From positions 1 to 64,000 of the forward strand of contig NZ_JARRAE010000009.1 in the NCBI RefSeq assembly GCF_030376605.1: a stretch of 64,000 nucleotides of DNA, written 5' to 3'. The translations under genes and the position numbers were made by a program. Positions 27,443 through 36,005 of the stretch are shown piece by piece. Source of the stretch: Pseudochrobactrum sp. sp1633. GTDB taxonomy: Bacteria; Pseudomonadota; Alphaproteobacteria; Rhizobiales; Rhizobiaceae. Each line of letters begins with the position of its first letter. Position 1 is the first letter of the stretch. The notes under the pieces were generated by a model, which was given only the letters and a program-made list of their open reading frames with translations, was not told the DNA's origin and did no database searches.

Positions 27443-28633
27443 ATGAGTAAGCGAGCAATGCCTGCATCGTCTGAGCCTTTCATCCTGTTTCGTGATGATG
27501 TTGAACAGCAGTCCATGCTGTTCAACAAACCTGAGCAGCTGATTATTATTGAACAGGCTTCAGATTTTGAAGCAGGTTTTGCCGCACTTGAGAAAGCACG
27601 CAGTCAGGGCAAATGGCTTGCGGGCTATTTCAGCTATGAGGCAGGTTTCCTGCTGGAACCGAAACTGGCTCCTCTGCTACCGGAACAGCGCCGCGTGCCG
27701 CTGATTTGCTTCGGCGTATTCAACGAGCCTCCGGAAAATAGTGTTGCCCAACATCACGACAGCGGCACCAATGCTCATCTTTCTGAGTTCCATGCGCATT
27801 GGTCGGAAACGGACTATCAGCAGCGTTTTGATCGTTTGCATCAGCATTTGCGTGAAGGTGATTGCTATCAGGGCAATCTGACATTTCCGATTTCTGCACG
27901 CTATCACGGTGAGCCCGAAGCGCTGTTTTCCGATCTCAGCAACCGCCAGCCGGTGCGTTACAGTGCCTATGTCAATCTGCTGCCGCAGGACAAAGCACCG
28001 CTCATCCTGTCGCGTTCGCCGGAACTGTTCTTTCAGATTGATAAAGACGGCTGGATCGAAACCCACCCGATGAAGGGCACCACCCCGCGCGGGACGACAC
28101 CGCAAGAAGACGATGCCCTGCGTGATTTTCTGATCCATGATGAGAAAAGTCAGGCTGAAAACCGCATGATCGTGGATTTGCTGCGTAATGATATTTCGCG
28201 GATTAGCGAGGTCGGCAGCCTTTCTGTGCCTAAATTATTTCATGTCGAGCGCTACCCGACCGTGCATCAGATGGTCAGCCATGTGCAGGCAAAGCTTTTG
28301 CCCGACCTCACAATAAGACAAATCTTTGCTGCGCTTTTCCCCTGCGGATCAATCACCGGTGCCCCAAAAATCAGCGCCATGACGATTTTGCACAAGCTCG
28401 AACAGCAGGCGCGCGACATTTACTGCGGCTCTATCGGTTGGATCGCACCATCGGGTGAAATGCGTTTCAACGTCGCCATTCGCACCCTGTCGCTTTATCC
28501 AGACGGAGAGACCGTTCTCAATGTCGGCGGTGGCGTGGTCTATGATTCAACGGCTGAAGCAGAATATGCCGAGTGCCTGCTGAAAGCCCGCTATGCGACC
28601 GGTGATAACACCGTCTCCGGCACCCAAGGGTGA
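27443..28633 (+). CDS. pabB: Aminodeoxychorismate synthase component I
   Basis: 396 residues, shorter than anthranilate synthase. The chorismate-binding domain (about 130-390) carries the family signatures CYQGNLTFP, ETHPMKGTTPRG, ENRMIVDLLRNDI, FPCGSITGAPKI and GEMRFNVAIRT. With a glutaminase (PabA, not in the window) it converts chorismate to 4-amino-4-deoxychorismate for folate. No good ribosome site; translation may depend on coupling to pepF. The lyase gene follows after 3 bases. Confidence 0.92.
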   Translation: MSKRAMPASSEPFILFRDDVEQQSMLFNKPEQLIIIEQASDFEAGFAALEKARSQGKWLAGYFSYEAGFLLEPKLAPLLPEQRRVPLICFGVFNEPPENSVAQHHDSGTNAHLSEFHAHWSETDYQQRFDRLHQHLREGDCYQGNLTFPISARYHGEPEALFSDLSNRQPVRYSAYVNLLPQDKAPLILSRSPELFFQIDKDGWIETHPMKGTTPRGTTPQEDDALRDFLIHDEKSQAENRMIVDLLRNDISRISEVGSLSVPKLFHVERYPTVHQMVSHVQAKLLPDLTIRQIFAALFPCGSITGAPKISAMTILHKLEQQARDIYCGSIGWIAPSGEMRFNVAIRTLSLYPDGETVLNVGGGVVYDSTAEAEYAECLLKARYATGDNTVSGTQG

Positions 28634-28636
28634 AAC

Positions 28637-29278
28637 ATGCAAAACCTGAATTTTGGCCTCATCGAAACATTACGCTTTGAGCCTGCCAATGATTTTCTGC
28701 GCCTTGAGCAGCATTTACAGCGTCTGCAACAATCCGCAACGCAACTCGGTTTCGCATTTAATGAAGGTGCTATCCGTGCACAATTGCAGGCTCACGCGAA
28801 CAGCCCTCATGCATTGCGAGTGCGGCTTTGTCTGATGCCTGACGGCACAGCAGATATCATCACCGCCCCCTATCAGCCTTTGCCACAACAAACCGTATGG
28901 ACTCTGGCTATTGCTGCAACCCGACTAAACAGTGCTGATCCGTTGCTTCGTCACAAAACAACACGCCGCACAGCCTATGAAGCCGCGCGGGCAGAGTTTA
29001 CTCAGGCAGAGGCGGATGAAGTTCTGCTGCTCAACGAAAAAGGTGAGCTTTGCGAAGGCACAATCACTTCGCTCTTTGCGGATATGGGGGACGGCGATTT
29101 GCTAACCCCGCCGCTTGAATGCGGGTTGCTGAATGGCGTCTTGCGGCAGGAACTACTGCAAGAGGGTAAAGCCAGAACTGCCATTCTCACGCTTCAGGAT
29201 TTACAAAAAGCGCGACATATTTTTGTCGGCAATTCTCTGCGTGGCATGATCCCAGCGCAATTGGCAGTTACACTCTGA
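28637..29278 (+). CDS. pabC: Aminodeoxychorismate lyase-like class IV aminotransferase
   Basis: 213 residues, short for the family (usually 260-290) but with the conserved parts: the PLP lysine in LRHKTTRR, the EVLLLNEKGELCEGTITSLF core and the C-terminal GLLNGVLRQELL. It should release pyruvate from aminodeoxychorismate to give 4-aminobenzoate. The gene follows pabB by 3 bases, which strongly supports the role. The N-terminus is compact, and no upstream extension is possible because pabB ends there. Confidence 0.88.
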   Translation: MQNLNFGLIETLRFEPANDFLRLEQHLQRLQQSATQLGFAFNEGAIRAQLQAHANSPHALRVRLCLMPDGTADIITAPYQPLPQQTVWTLAIAATRLNSADPLLRHKTTRRTAYEAARAEFTQAEADEVLLLNEKGELCEGTITSLFADMGDGDLLTPPLECGLLNGVLRQELLQEGKARTAILTLQDLQKARHIFVGNSLRGMIPAQLAVTL

Positions 29279-29490
29279 TCCCAGCAGCTCTTTAAATTAC
29301 ACTATTATAAAATATAATGTTTTTGCTGCCTGACACCAACAAAACCACTTCACACACAAAGATGTGAGGTAAAAAAGCAACAGATACAAGGCTCTTCATG
29401 GTTAAGCAACCTATAAAGCTCTTGTATTTACCCGCATTTACATACATCAAATTATTATAAAATTTTGCAGAATCCCGGGAGAGCTCGCTT

Positions 29491-29871
29491 ATGAAAACAT
29501 TCCGCACGGCCGCATCCCTTTGCCTGGCTGCCACACTCGCTGCCTGTACGACTTACGGACCAGTCAATGATGGCGGCGGAAGCAACATTCCGACCCGTCC
29601 GGCCAATGCCGGTATTGATGGTGGTTGGGTTGATGCGAACGGCATCACCTCCAGCTTCAACGGCGGTATTTTCGAAACCCGTACAACCGACACCAATGAA
29701 AAACTGGCAGAAGGTAATTACCGTTATCTGTCACCGCGTCTGGTGGAAATTGACATGCGTTCGATTGTTCGCGGCACCACATCCAAGGTTAATTGCGCAC
29801 AGGTAACACCGTCGCAGCTCAACTGCACCACATCTACCGGTTCGCAGTTCTCGCTGACACGCAAAGCCTGA
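29491..29871 (+). CDS. omp10: Outer-membrane lipoprotein Omp10
   Basis: 126 residues. Lipoprotein signal with lipobox LAAC, lipid-modified cysteine at about 19. The mature part (SSFNGGIFETRTTDTNEKLA, then EGNYRYLSPRLVEI, IVRGTTSKVNC) is nearly the Brucella Omp10 sequence as I recall it, a surface-exposed lipoprotein and serological antigen. The cysteines in SKVNC and LNC are kept. GGGAGAG lies 7 bases before the ATG. It is followed by a strong terminator, so it is a single-gene unit. Confidence 0.93.
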   Translation: MKTFRTAASLCLAATLAACTTYGPVNDGGGSNIPTRPANAGIDGGWVDANGITSSFNGGIFETRTTDTNEKLAEGNYRYLSPRLVEIDMRSIVRGTTSKVNCAQVTPSQLNCTTSTGSQFSLTRKA

Positions 29872-29889
29872 ACCGCATCGCTTTGAAAT

Positions 29890-29925
29890 TCAAAAACGCC
29901 CGTAGCTTGCTGCGGGCGTTTTGCT
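29890..29925 (+). terminator. Terminator of omp10
   Basis: AAAACGCCCGTAG (29893-29905) pairs with CTGCGGGCGTTTT (29910-29922) around a CTTG tetraloop, ending in TTTT. The stem is 13 bp with one G-T pair. Confidence 0.93.
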
Positions 29926-30015
29926 GTGCGGTTCTCTCAAAAATTGGGAGGTGCAAACTGCTGCCGTCATATTACTATGCTATTCTGCCCCCAATCAGCA
30001 TCAGCGGAGAGAACC

Positions 30016-31788
30016 ATGCCCAGACTATTGAAAGTCCTGTTTTGCAGTGCCAGTCTTGTGAGTTTGTCTCTGCCCGCCTATGCTGATTATACCCTGACCA
30101 TTCTGCATACCAATGACACGCATTCCCGCATTGAAGAGGTCAATAAATATGACGCGACCTGCTCAGCAAAGGAGAGCGCGGAGCAACAATGTTTCGGCGG
30201 CATCGCACGGTTGAAAGCCGCCATTGATGCCGAGCGCGCCAAGACAGATAATGTGCTGGTGCTTGATGCCGGAGATCAGTTTCAGGGCTCACTGTTTTTC
30301 ACCACCTATAAAGGCGTTGATAATGCCGAGTTTATGAACGCGATCGACTATGATGCAATGGCGCTCGGCAATCATGAATTTGATCTGGGACAGGAAGGAC
30401 TGGCACCCTTTCTGGACAAGATCAATCTGCCGGTACTGGCTGCCAATATAGAAACGGCAGCCACCTCCCCGATCCACGGCAAATTCGCGCCTTATGTAAT
30501 CAAAACAATCGGCACTGAGAAAATCGGCATTGTCGGCCTGACCACACCGGATACCGTTGAAATCGCGCGTCCGGGCAAGGATATCCGCTTTCTTGATCCC
30601 AAAGAAACATTACAGCGCACCATCGCAGAGCTGAAAACACAGGGCGCTACCAAGGTCATCGCTGTTACCCATCTGGGTTACAATGTGGATCAAAAACTCG
30701 CAGCAGAACTTGATGGTGTGGATGCAATTGTCGGCGGGCATAGCCACTCATTGCTTGGCGACACTGCTTTTCGCTCTTCCGGCCCCTATCCTACTCTGGT
30801 CAAAAACCCATCCGGCAAAACTGTGCCGGTCGTAACCGCCTATGCCTACACGCAATATCTGGGCAGGCTGGTACTGAACTTTGACGATGGCGGTAATCTC
30901 AAATCCGCCACAGGCGCACCAATCAGGCTGGATGCTTCCATCAAACCCGATGCACAACTGGTCAACCGCATTGCGGAAATGGCCAAGCCGATTGCAGAGC
31001 TGAAAAACCAACGTGTTGCAGAAAGTGCCAAGCTGATTGACGGTTCTGCCGTCAGTTGTCGCACGCAGCAATGCCCGATGGGCGATCTGGTCACCAATGC
31101 TGTGCTGGATCGTGTCCGCGATCAGGGCATCACTGCCGCGCTGATTAATGGTGGTGCACTGCGTGCCTCGATTAAAGCTGGTGAAATCACAATGGGCGAT
31201 GTGCTGGTCGTACTGCCGTTTCAAAATACGGTTGCAACATTCCAGATGAAGGGAAGCGATCTTCGCGCCGCATTGGAAAATGGTGTCAGCCAGATTGAAC
31301 AGGGCGGCGGTCGCTATCCGCAAGTGGCAGGCATTAAATTCACAATGGATATTGCCAAACCTGCCGGTCAGCGCATCACCAAAATTGAGATGCAGGATAC
31401 GACAAAGAACTGGCAACCGCTCGACGACAATCAGCTCTATGGCATCGCCGCGACCGACTATCTGCGCAGTGGTGGGGACGGCTATGACATGATCGCGCAG
31501 AAAGCAAAGAAAGCCTATGATTACGGCCCTTCGCTCGATCAGGTTGTTGCCGAATATTTGCAGGAACATTCACCTTACTCGGGTGTGGTGAACCAGCCTG
31601 CGGAAATGCAAGAGACTACCGCACCGCAAACTTACCAGATCCGAAAAGGCGACAGCTACTGGTCGATTGCAGAGAGGCTCTATGGCAAAGGTGCAGAGTG
31701 GAAACGCCTGTTTCGTCAGAACCCGAATTACAAGCCGCGGAAACTGCCGGTTGGGGCTGTTTTGAAAACCGGATCGCCCTCTGAATAA
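30016..31788 (+). CDS. 5'-nucleotidase/2',3'-cyclic phosphodiesterase with C-terminal LysM domain
   Basis: 590 residues from the ATG at 30016, after GGAGAG; the frame runs upstream to 29926 through the terminator. Signal peptide about 1-21. Metallophosphatase domain with TILHTNDTHSR, DAGDQFQGS, ALGNHEFD and VGGHSHS metal-site motifs, then the UshA-type nucleotidase C-domain (INGGALRASIKAGEI, ATDYLRSGGDGYDM). The final 45 residues (TYQIRKGDSYWSIAERLYG onwards) are a LysM peptidoglycan-binding domain. It hydrolyses nucleotides in the periplasm while held on the cell wall. Confidence 0.92.
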   Translation: MPRLLKVLFCSASLVSLSLPAYADYTLTILHTNDTHSRIEEVNKYDATCSAKESAEQQCFGGIARLKAAIDAERAKTDNVLVLDAGDQFQGSLFFTTYKGVDNAEFMNAIDYDAMALGNHEFDLGQEGLAPFLDKINLPVLAANIETAATSPIHGKFAPYVIKTIGTEKIGIVGLTTPDTVEIARPGKDIRFLDPKETLQRTIAELKTQGATKVIAVTHLGYNVDQKLAAELDGVDAIVGGHSHSLLGDTAFRSSGPYPTLVKNPSGKTVPVVTAYAYTQYLGRLVLNFDDGGNLKSATGAPIRLDASIKPDAQLVNRIAEMAKPIAELKNQRVAESAKLIDGSAVSCRTQQCPMGDLVTNAVLDRVRDQGITAALINGGALRASIKAGEITMGDVLVVLPFQNTVATFQMKGSDLRAALENGVSQIEQGGGRYPQVAGIKFTMDIAKPAGQRITKIEMQDTTKNWQPLDDNQLYGIAATDYLRSGGDGYDMIAQKAKKAYDYGPSLDQVVAEYLQEHSPYSGVVNQPAEMQETTAPQTYQIRKGDSYWSIAERLYGKGAEWKRLFRQNPNYKPRKLPVGAVLKTGSPSE

Positions 31789-31957
31789 AAACCACTTTAA
31801 ATTTGAGTTTTTTCATCATGTTATGGTTATGTTCTGGTCATGCCGGACATAATACTGTTATGATAGGCAAATTTTGTTCGGCAGCTTGCGCTCACTCAGA
31901 GATATGATTGTCTTTGCTTGAGCGAAAGCACCGCCCCATCAGGATAGAGACACAGAC

Positions 31958-33004
31958 ATGCATGATAATGTGATGAGCCAGTCCGCGACCTCCCAGCCGG
32001 TTGCAGCAAATCCGGTTGTTGAAAAAACCGGCGTGATGCTGATCAATCTGGGGACGCCTGATGGCACAGATCGCAAATCCATGCGTCGTTATCTCCGTGA
32101 GTTCTTGATGGATTCGCGTGTTATCGAATGGCCAAAAGCCATCTGGTATCCGATACTGTTCGGTAATGTACTCAATACACGCCCGAAGAAATCCGGTGCG
32201 CTCTACGACCGCATCTGGAACCGTGAGCGTGACGAATCACCGCTGCGCACTTTCACACGCTCCCAGAGCGATCAGCTCAGCGCCCGCCTGTCCGATCTCG
32301 GCAATGTCGTGGTGGATTGGGCCATGCGCTACGGCCAGCCTTCCATTGAGGATGTGCTCACCCGCCTGCGTGAACAGGGTTGCACACGTATTGTCGCCTT
32401 CCCGCTCTATCCGCAATATTCATCATCCACCACCGGCAGTGTGAATGAGAAACTCAATGACGCGCTGAACAAGCTACGCTTCATGCCAGCGGTGCGCACC
32501 GTGCCGTCCTATCAGAATGCACCGGTCTATATTGATGCACTGGCACGCTCGATTGAGGAGCATATTGCCAAACTCGATTTTGATCCGCAGGTGGTGATTG
32601 CCTCCTATCACGGTATTCCGCAGAGCTATGCGCGCCGCGGCGATCCATATCCGCAGCAGTGCCTTGAAACCACACGTCTGCTGCGTGCGCGCCTCGGCTG
32701 GGATGAAACCAAGCTGATCAGTACGTTCCAGTCGCGCTTTGGCCCTGAGGAATGGCTCCAGCCTTATACCGATAAAACCATTGAGGAAATGCCGAAACAG
32801 GGCATTAAATCTGTCGCTGTTTTCAATCCGGGCTTTGTGTCCGACTGCCTTGAAACTGTTGATGAAATCGGTAATGAAGCCGCAGAAGCCTTCCACGAAA
32901 ACGGTGGTGAGAATTTCAGCCATATCCCGTGTCTGAATGATACAGACCTTGGCATGCGCGTCATCGAAGACCTTGTGCGCCGTGAATTACAGGGCTGGGT
33001 CTGA
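31958..33004 (+). CDS. hemH: Ferrochelatase (housekeeping copy)
   Basis: 348 residues. Class with GVMLINLGTPDGTD, the metal-site histidine in ASYHGIPQSY, TFQSRFGPEEWLQPYTD and the glutamate region PGFVSDCLETVDEI. Inserts Fe(II) into protoporphyrin IX at the inner membrane, completing protohaem. GAGA lies 7 bases before the ATG at 31958; ATG 31973 is an alternative. A second ferrochelatase is at 59498-60544 and is about half identical by eye. This copy has base composition like its neighbours, so it is taken as the main enzyme. Confidence 0.94.
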   Translation: MHDNVMSQSATSQPVAANPVVEKTGVMLINLGTPDGTDRKSMRRYLREFLMDSRVIEWPKAIWYPILFGNVLNTRPKKSGALYDRIWNRERDESPLRTFTRSQSDQLSARLSDLGNVVVDWAMRYGQPSIEDVLTRLREQGCTRIVAFPLYPQYSSSTTGSVNEKLNDALNKLRFMPAVRTVPSYQNAPVYIDALARSIEEHIAKLDFDPQVVIASYHGIPQSYARRGDPYPQQCLETTRLLRARLGWDETKLISTFQSRFGPEEWLQPYTDKTIEEMPKQGIKSVAVFNPGFVSDCLETVDEIGNEAAEAFHENGGENFSHIPCLNDTDLGMRVIEDLVRRELQGWV

Positions 33005-33054
33005 TATAGTCAATTAAACCATCGCATTTTCCGGCATTTTAAAAAGGAAACAGA

Positions 33055-34143
33055 ATGGAATTCGGAGCAAATCTTGCCCTGCTGATTTTAGCAGCAGTTG
33101 TTATTTTCACTCTCTATGCCGGTATTAAAATTGTGCCACAGGGCTCCAATTTTACCGTTGAGCGCTTCGGCCGCTACACGCGCACGCTGACACCGGGCCT
33201 GAATATGATCGTGCCGTTTTTTGACCGCGTCGGCGCGCGTCTCAATATGATGGAACAGGTACTCGACGTTCCGACACAGGAAGTCATCACCCGCGACAAT
33301 GCCACCACATCGGTGGATGCTGTGGCCTTCTTTCAGGTGCTGAATGCCGCGCAGGCAGCCTATCAGGTTTCTGATCTGCAATATGCAATCCTCAACCTGA
33401 CCATGACTAATATCCGTACGGTCATGGGCTCGATGGATCTGGATGAACTGCTCTCCAACCGCGACACGATCAATGATCGCCTGTTGCGTGTGCTGGATCA
33501 GGCTGCGCATCCGTGGGGCATCAAAATCACCCGCGTTGAGATCAAGGATATCAACCCGCCGAAAGACCTGATTGATTCTATGGCGCGCCAGATGAAGGCC
33601 GAGCGTGACAAGCGTGCGCAGGTTCTGGAAGCTGAAGGTGACCGTAATGCGCAGATTCTGCGCGCTGAAGGTTTGAAACAGTCGCAAATTCTCGAAGCGG
33701 AAGGTAAGCGTGAAGCCGCCTATCGTGAAGCGGAAGCCCGTGAACGTCTGGCCGAAGCGGAAGCAAAAGCCACCACCATGGTGTCTGATGCGATTTCTCA
33801 GGGCGATGTGCAGGCGCTGAACTATTTTATCGCCCAGAAATATACAGCCGCACTCTCCGAAATGGCTTCTGCCAAAAATCACAAGATCATCATGATGCCG
33901 CTGGAAGCCTCGTCGCTGATCGGCACATTGGGCGGTATAGGCGCCATTGCCAAAGAAGTTTTCGGCAATAATTCAGGCTCCGATGCAAGTGGGGAAGGCA
34001 ATACACAGTCCTCAGCGCCACGCAAAGCACCACCTAAAACGGCTGCCCGCAGTGAAGGCACCACACGCAGTGGTTCGTCTGATTACGTCACTGTTCCCAG
34101 CCACATCATCGCCAACCGCGTACCACCTGCAGGATCACGATAA
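33055..34143 (+). CDS. qmcA: SPFH/band-7 membrane protein QmcA
   Basis: 362 residues. One N-terminal membrane helix (about 5-25), the SPFH domain ([36 protein letters not shown]), then a charged coiled-coil rich in Glu/Ala/Arg (about 180-245) for oligomerisation, and a low-complexity Ser/Pro tail. Stomatin-like proteins form large ring assemblies in the inner membrane that shape lipid domains and protease access. AAGGAAA precedes the start. Its stop shares one base with the start of the NfeD-like gene, the classic paired arrangement. Confidence 0.92.
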   Translation: MEFGANLALLILAAVVIFTLYAGIKIVPQGSNFTVERFGRYTRTLTPGLNMIVPFFDRVGARLNMMEQVLDVPTQEVITRDNATTSVDAVAFFQVLNAAQAAYQVSDLQYAILNLTMTNIRTVMGSMDLDELLSNRDTINDRLLRVLDQAAHPWGIKITRVEIKDINPPKDLIDSMARQMKAERDKRAQVLEAEGDRNAQILRAEGLKQSQILEAEGKREAAYREAEARERLAEAEAKATTMVSDAISQGDVQALNYFIAQKYTAALSEMASAKNHKIIMMPLEASSLIGTLGGIGAIAKEVFGNNSGSDASGEGNTQSSAPRKAPPKTAARSEGTTRSGSSDYVTVPSHIIANRVPPAGSR

Positions 34144-34598
34144 TGCAGGAGATTTTTACAGCCCTCGGCGTTTGGAACTGGGCTGTTCTCGGCCTTGTTC
34201 TGCTGTTTCTTGAACTGGTGACACCGGGCGTGTTTCTGATCTGGATCGGCTTTGCAGCTCTGGTAACCAGCCTGATTGCTTTTACCGGTCTCAGCTTCGT
34301 AGAGAGCTGGCAGATACAACTGCTGCTCTTTATGGTTCTGTCGGTGATTTTTGTGCTGATCGGGCGCAGATATTTTAATCCGCGCGAACAAAGTAGCGAT
34401 GAGCCATTGCTCAACCGCAGAGCTGATCAGCTGATCGGCATGCGCACAACGCTGGAAGAGCCGATTGTCAACGGTCACGGCCGTGCACGGTTTGACGACA
34501 CGCTCTGGCGCGTAACGGGTTCAGATTTACCCGCAGGCGCGGTAGTGGTTGTCCGCGAATATCAGGACGGACTATTGCAGGTCGAAGAAGTGAAATAA
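34143..34598 (+). CDS. NfeD-family membrane protein
   Basis: 151 residues with three or four hydrophobic helices (about 10-85) and a soluble C-terminal OB-fold domain (about 95-150; DQLIGMRTTLEEPIVNGHGRARF, then WRVTGSDLPAGAVVVV). It is the short NfeD1b-type (YbbK partner). The TAATG junction with qmcA indicates translational coupling, and the two products are expected to work together in the membrane. A terminator follows immediately. Confidence 0.9.
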   Translation: MQEIFTALGVWNWAVLGLVLLFLELVTPGVFLIWIGFAALVTSLIAFTGLSFVESWQIQLLLFMVLSVIFVLIGRRYFNPREQSSDEPLLNRRADQLIGMRTTLEEPIVNGHGRARFDDTLWRVTGSDLPAGAVVVVREYQDGLLQVEEVK

Positions 34599-34626
34599 AA
34601 AAAGGCGGCTTATCAGCCGCCTTTTT
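34599..34626. terminator. Bidirectional terminator between the nfeD-like gene and kdsD
   Basis: AAAAAGGCGGC (34599-34609) pairs with GCCGCCTTTTT (34616-34626), loop TTATCA; an 11-bp stem with A and T runs for both convergent genes. Confidence 0.93.
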
Positions 34627-34646
34627 GTTATCCGTTTGAGAGATAC

Positions 34647-35621
34647 TTACGCCACACCGGCACGCAACAGGTCGTGGAAATGTACCAGACCAACAGGGCG
34701 GTTATTCTCAGCCACAATCACCGCGCCGATACGCGCTTCATTCAACAGCGCAAGTGTCGAGCCAAGCAACTGGTCAGGGCTGACAGTGCGCGGTGTGCGG
34801 GTCATAATATCATCGACTTTCAGCATCGCCATCGGGCGGTCAACATTGCGCGTCAGATCACCGTCTGTGATGATGCCGGCCAATGTGCCATCTTCATTTT
34901 CAATAATAACGCAGCCAAAACGCTTGTGCGAATGGATGCGCATGGCCTCCGGCATTGGTGTGCCGACTTTAACCAGCGGCAGTTCATCACCGCGATGCAT
35001 AATATCTTTAACATGCGAGAGGCTTGCACCCAGCGAACCGCCCGGATGGAACACACGGAAATCCGTTGCCGTGAAGCCGCGCTTTTCCAGAAGTGCAAGC
35101 GCCAGAGCATCGCCAACAGCAAGCTGCATCAGCGTTGATGTAGTCGGCGCCACACCATGCGGGCAAGCTTCAGCCACTTTTGGCAGCAGAACCAGCACAT
35201 CGGATTCACGGCCAAGCGTTGAATTTTCACCGGATGTCAGCGCAATCAGCGGCACTTTAAAACGGCGTGAATAACTGACAATGCCTTTCAGCTCTGCAGT
35301 CTCACCCGACCATGACAGCGCGAGAATAACATCATTGCTGTTGATCATGCCCAGATCGCCGTGATTGGCTTCGGCCGCATGGACAAAAAATGCAGGCGTG
35401 CCGGTTGAGGCAAAAGTTGCTGCCAGTTTGGAGCCGATATGGCCGCTTTTGCCGATACCGGTCACAACGACACGCCCCTTCATCGCAGCGATTGTTTCAA
35501 CCGCGCGGTTAAACGGCTCAGCAAGTCCGTTTTGCAGCGCGTCTTCAAGCGCGCTCATACCGGCTTTTTCAACTGCGATTGTATTCAGGGCGGAGCGGAT
35601 AGCGGGGCTGTGACTGCTCAA
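34647..35621 (-). CDS. kdsD: Arabinose-5-phosphate isomerase (KdsD/KpsF/GutQ family)
   Basis: 324 residues beginning at TTG 35621, which has AGAGAGATCC upstream; the next ATG is 21 codons on and would cut the fold. SIS domain (about 35-175) with GKSGHIGSKLAATFASTGTP and HGDLGMI, then two CBS domains (about 205-324; MHRGDELPLV, DIMTRTPRTV). It interconverts ribulose 5-phosphate and arabinose 5-phosphate for Kdo of lipopolysaccharide. Length is the family norm. Confidence 0.92.
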   Translation of the reverse strand: MSSHSPAIRSALNTIAVEKAGMSALEDALQNGLAEPFNRAVETIAAMKGRVVVTGIGKSGHIGSKLAATFASTGTPAFFVHAAEANHGDLGMINSNDVILALSWSGETAELKGIVSYSRRFKVPLIALTSGENSTLGRESDVLVLLPKVAEACPHGVAPTTSTLMQLAVGDALALALLEKRGFTATDFRVFHPGGSLGASLSHVKDIMHRGDELPLVKVGTPMPEAMRIHSHKRFGCVIIENEDGTLAGIITDGDLTRNVDRPMAMLKVDDIMTRTPRTVSPDQLLGSTLALLNEARIGAVIVAENNRPVGLVHFHDLLRAGVA

Positions 35622-35692
35622 TGGATCTCTCTCACTTCATTCATCCGGCTTATAAGCCACTTATATAGAAACCGGAACGGCATTCTGCAAAG

Positions 35693-35797
35693 TTAAAAGC
35701 ATTTCCGGTAAAAGTGCGAAGCGGCTTGCATAGGATAATGCGCAAAAACCAATAGTTAGAGCGGCTCCAACGATTCAGCTTTAACGGAAACCGCTCT
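35693..35797. repeat. Rhizobiales mosaic intergenic repeat
   Basis: Starts AAAAGCATTTCCGGTAAAAG, continues with GTGCGAAGCGGCTT and AATGCGCAAAAACC, then ends in a hairpin with arms AGAGCGG (35758-35764) and CCGCTCT (35791-35797) around CGATTCAGCTTTAACGG. I recognise this order of blocks as a dispersed element common in Brucella and Ochrobactrum intergenic DNA. Shorter relatives are at 1745 and 11884. The gap 35622-36005 holds nothing else clear. Confidence 0.7.
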
Positions 35798-36005
35798 GAT
35801 TACGGGGTAAATCTTATCTGACAGGCTGTCCAGATATTATATGCCGGTAAAGGCAGCGCATATTTTGCTGCAAGTAATAAAGCACAAGCTGAAAAGCTGA
35901 ATAAAGCCAGCCTATTACCCCAAAAGAAACTTTGTATTAACCATGATCCTTTACCGTCCTGTAACAAGCCTGCCCCGTGCAGGCATTTCAGATTTTGGCA
36001 GGACT

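Noticed and set aside
31828-31851. Inverted repeat TATGTTC/GGACATA before the first hemH as an Irr or Fur operator
   Set aside because: Imperfect and unlike the iron-control or Fur consensus; too weak to report as a site.
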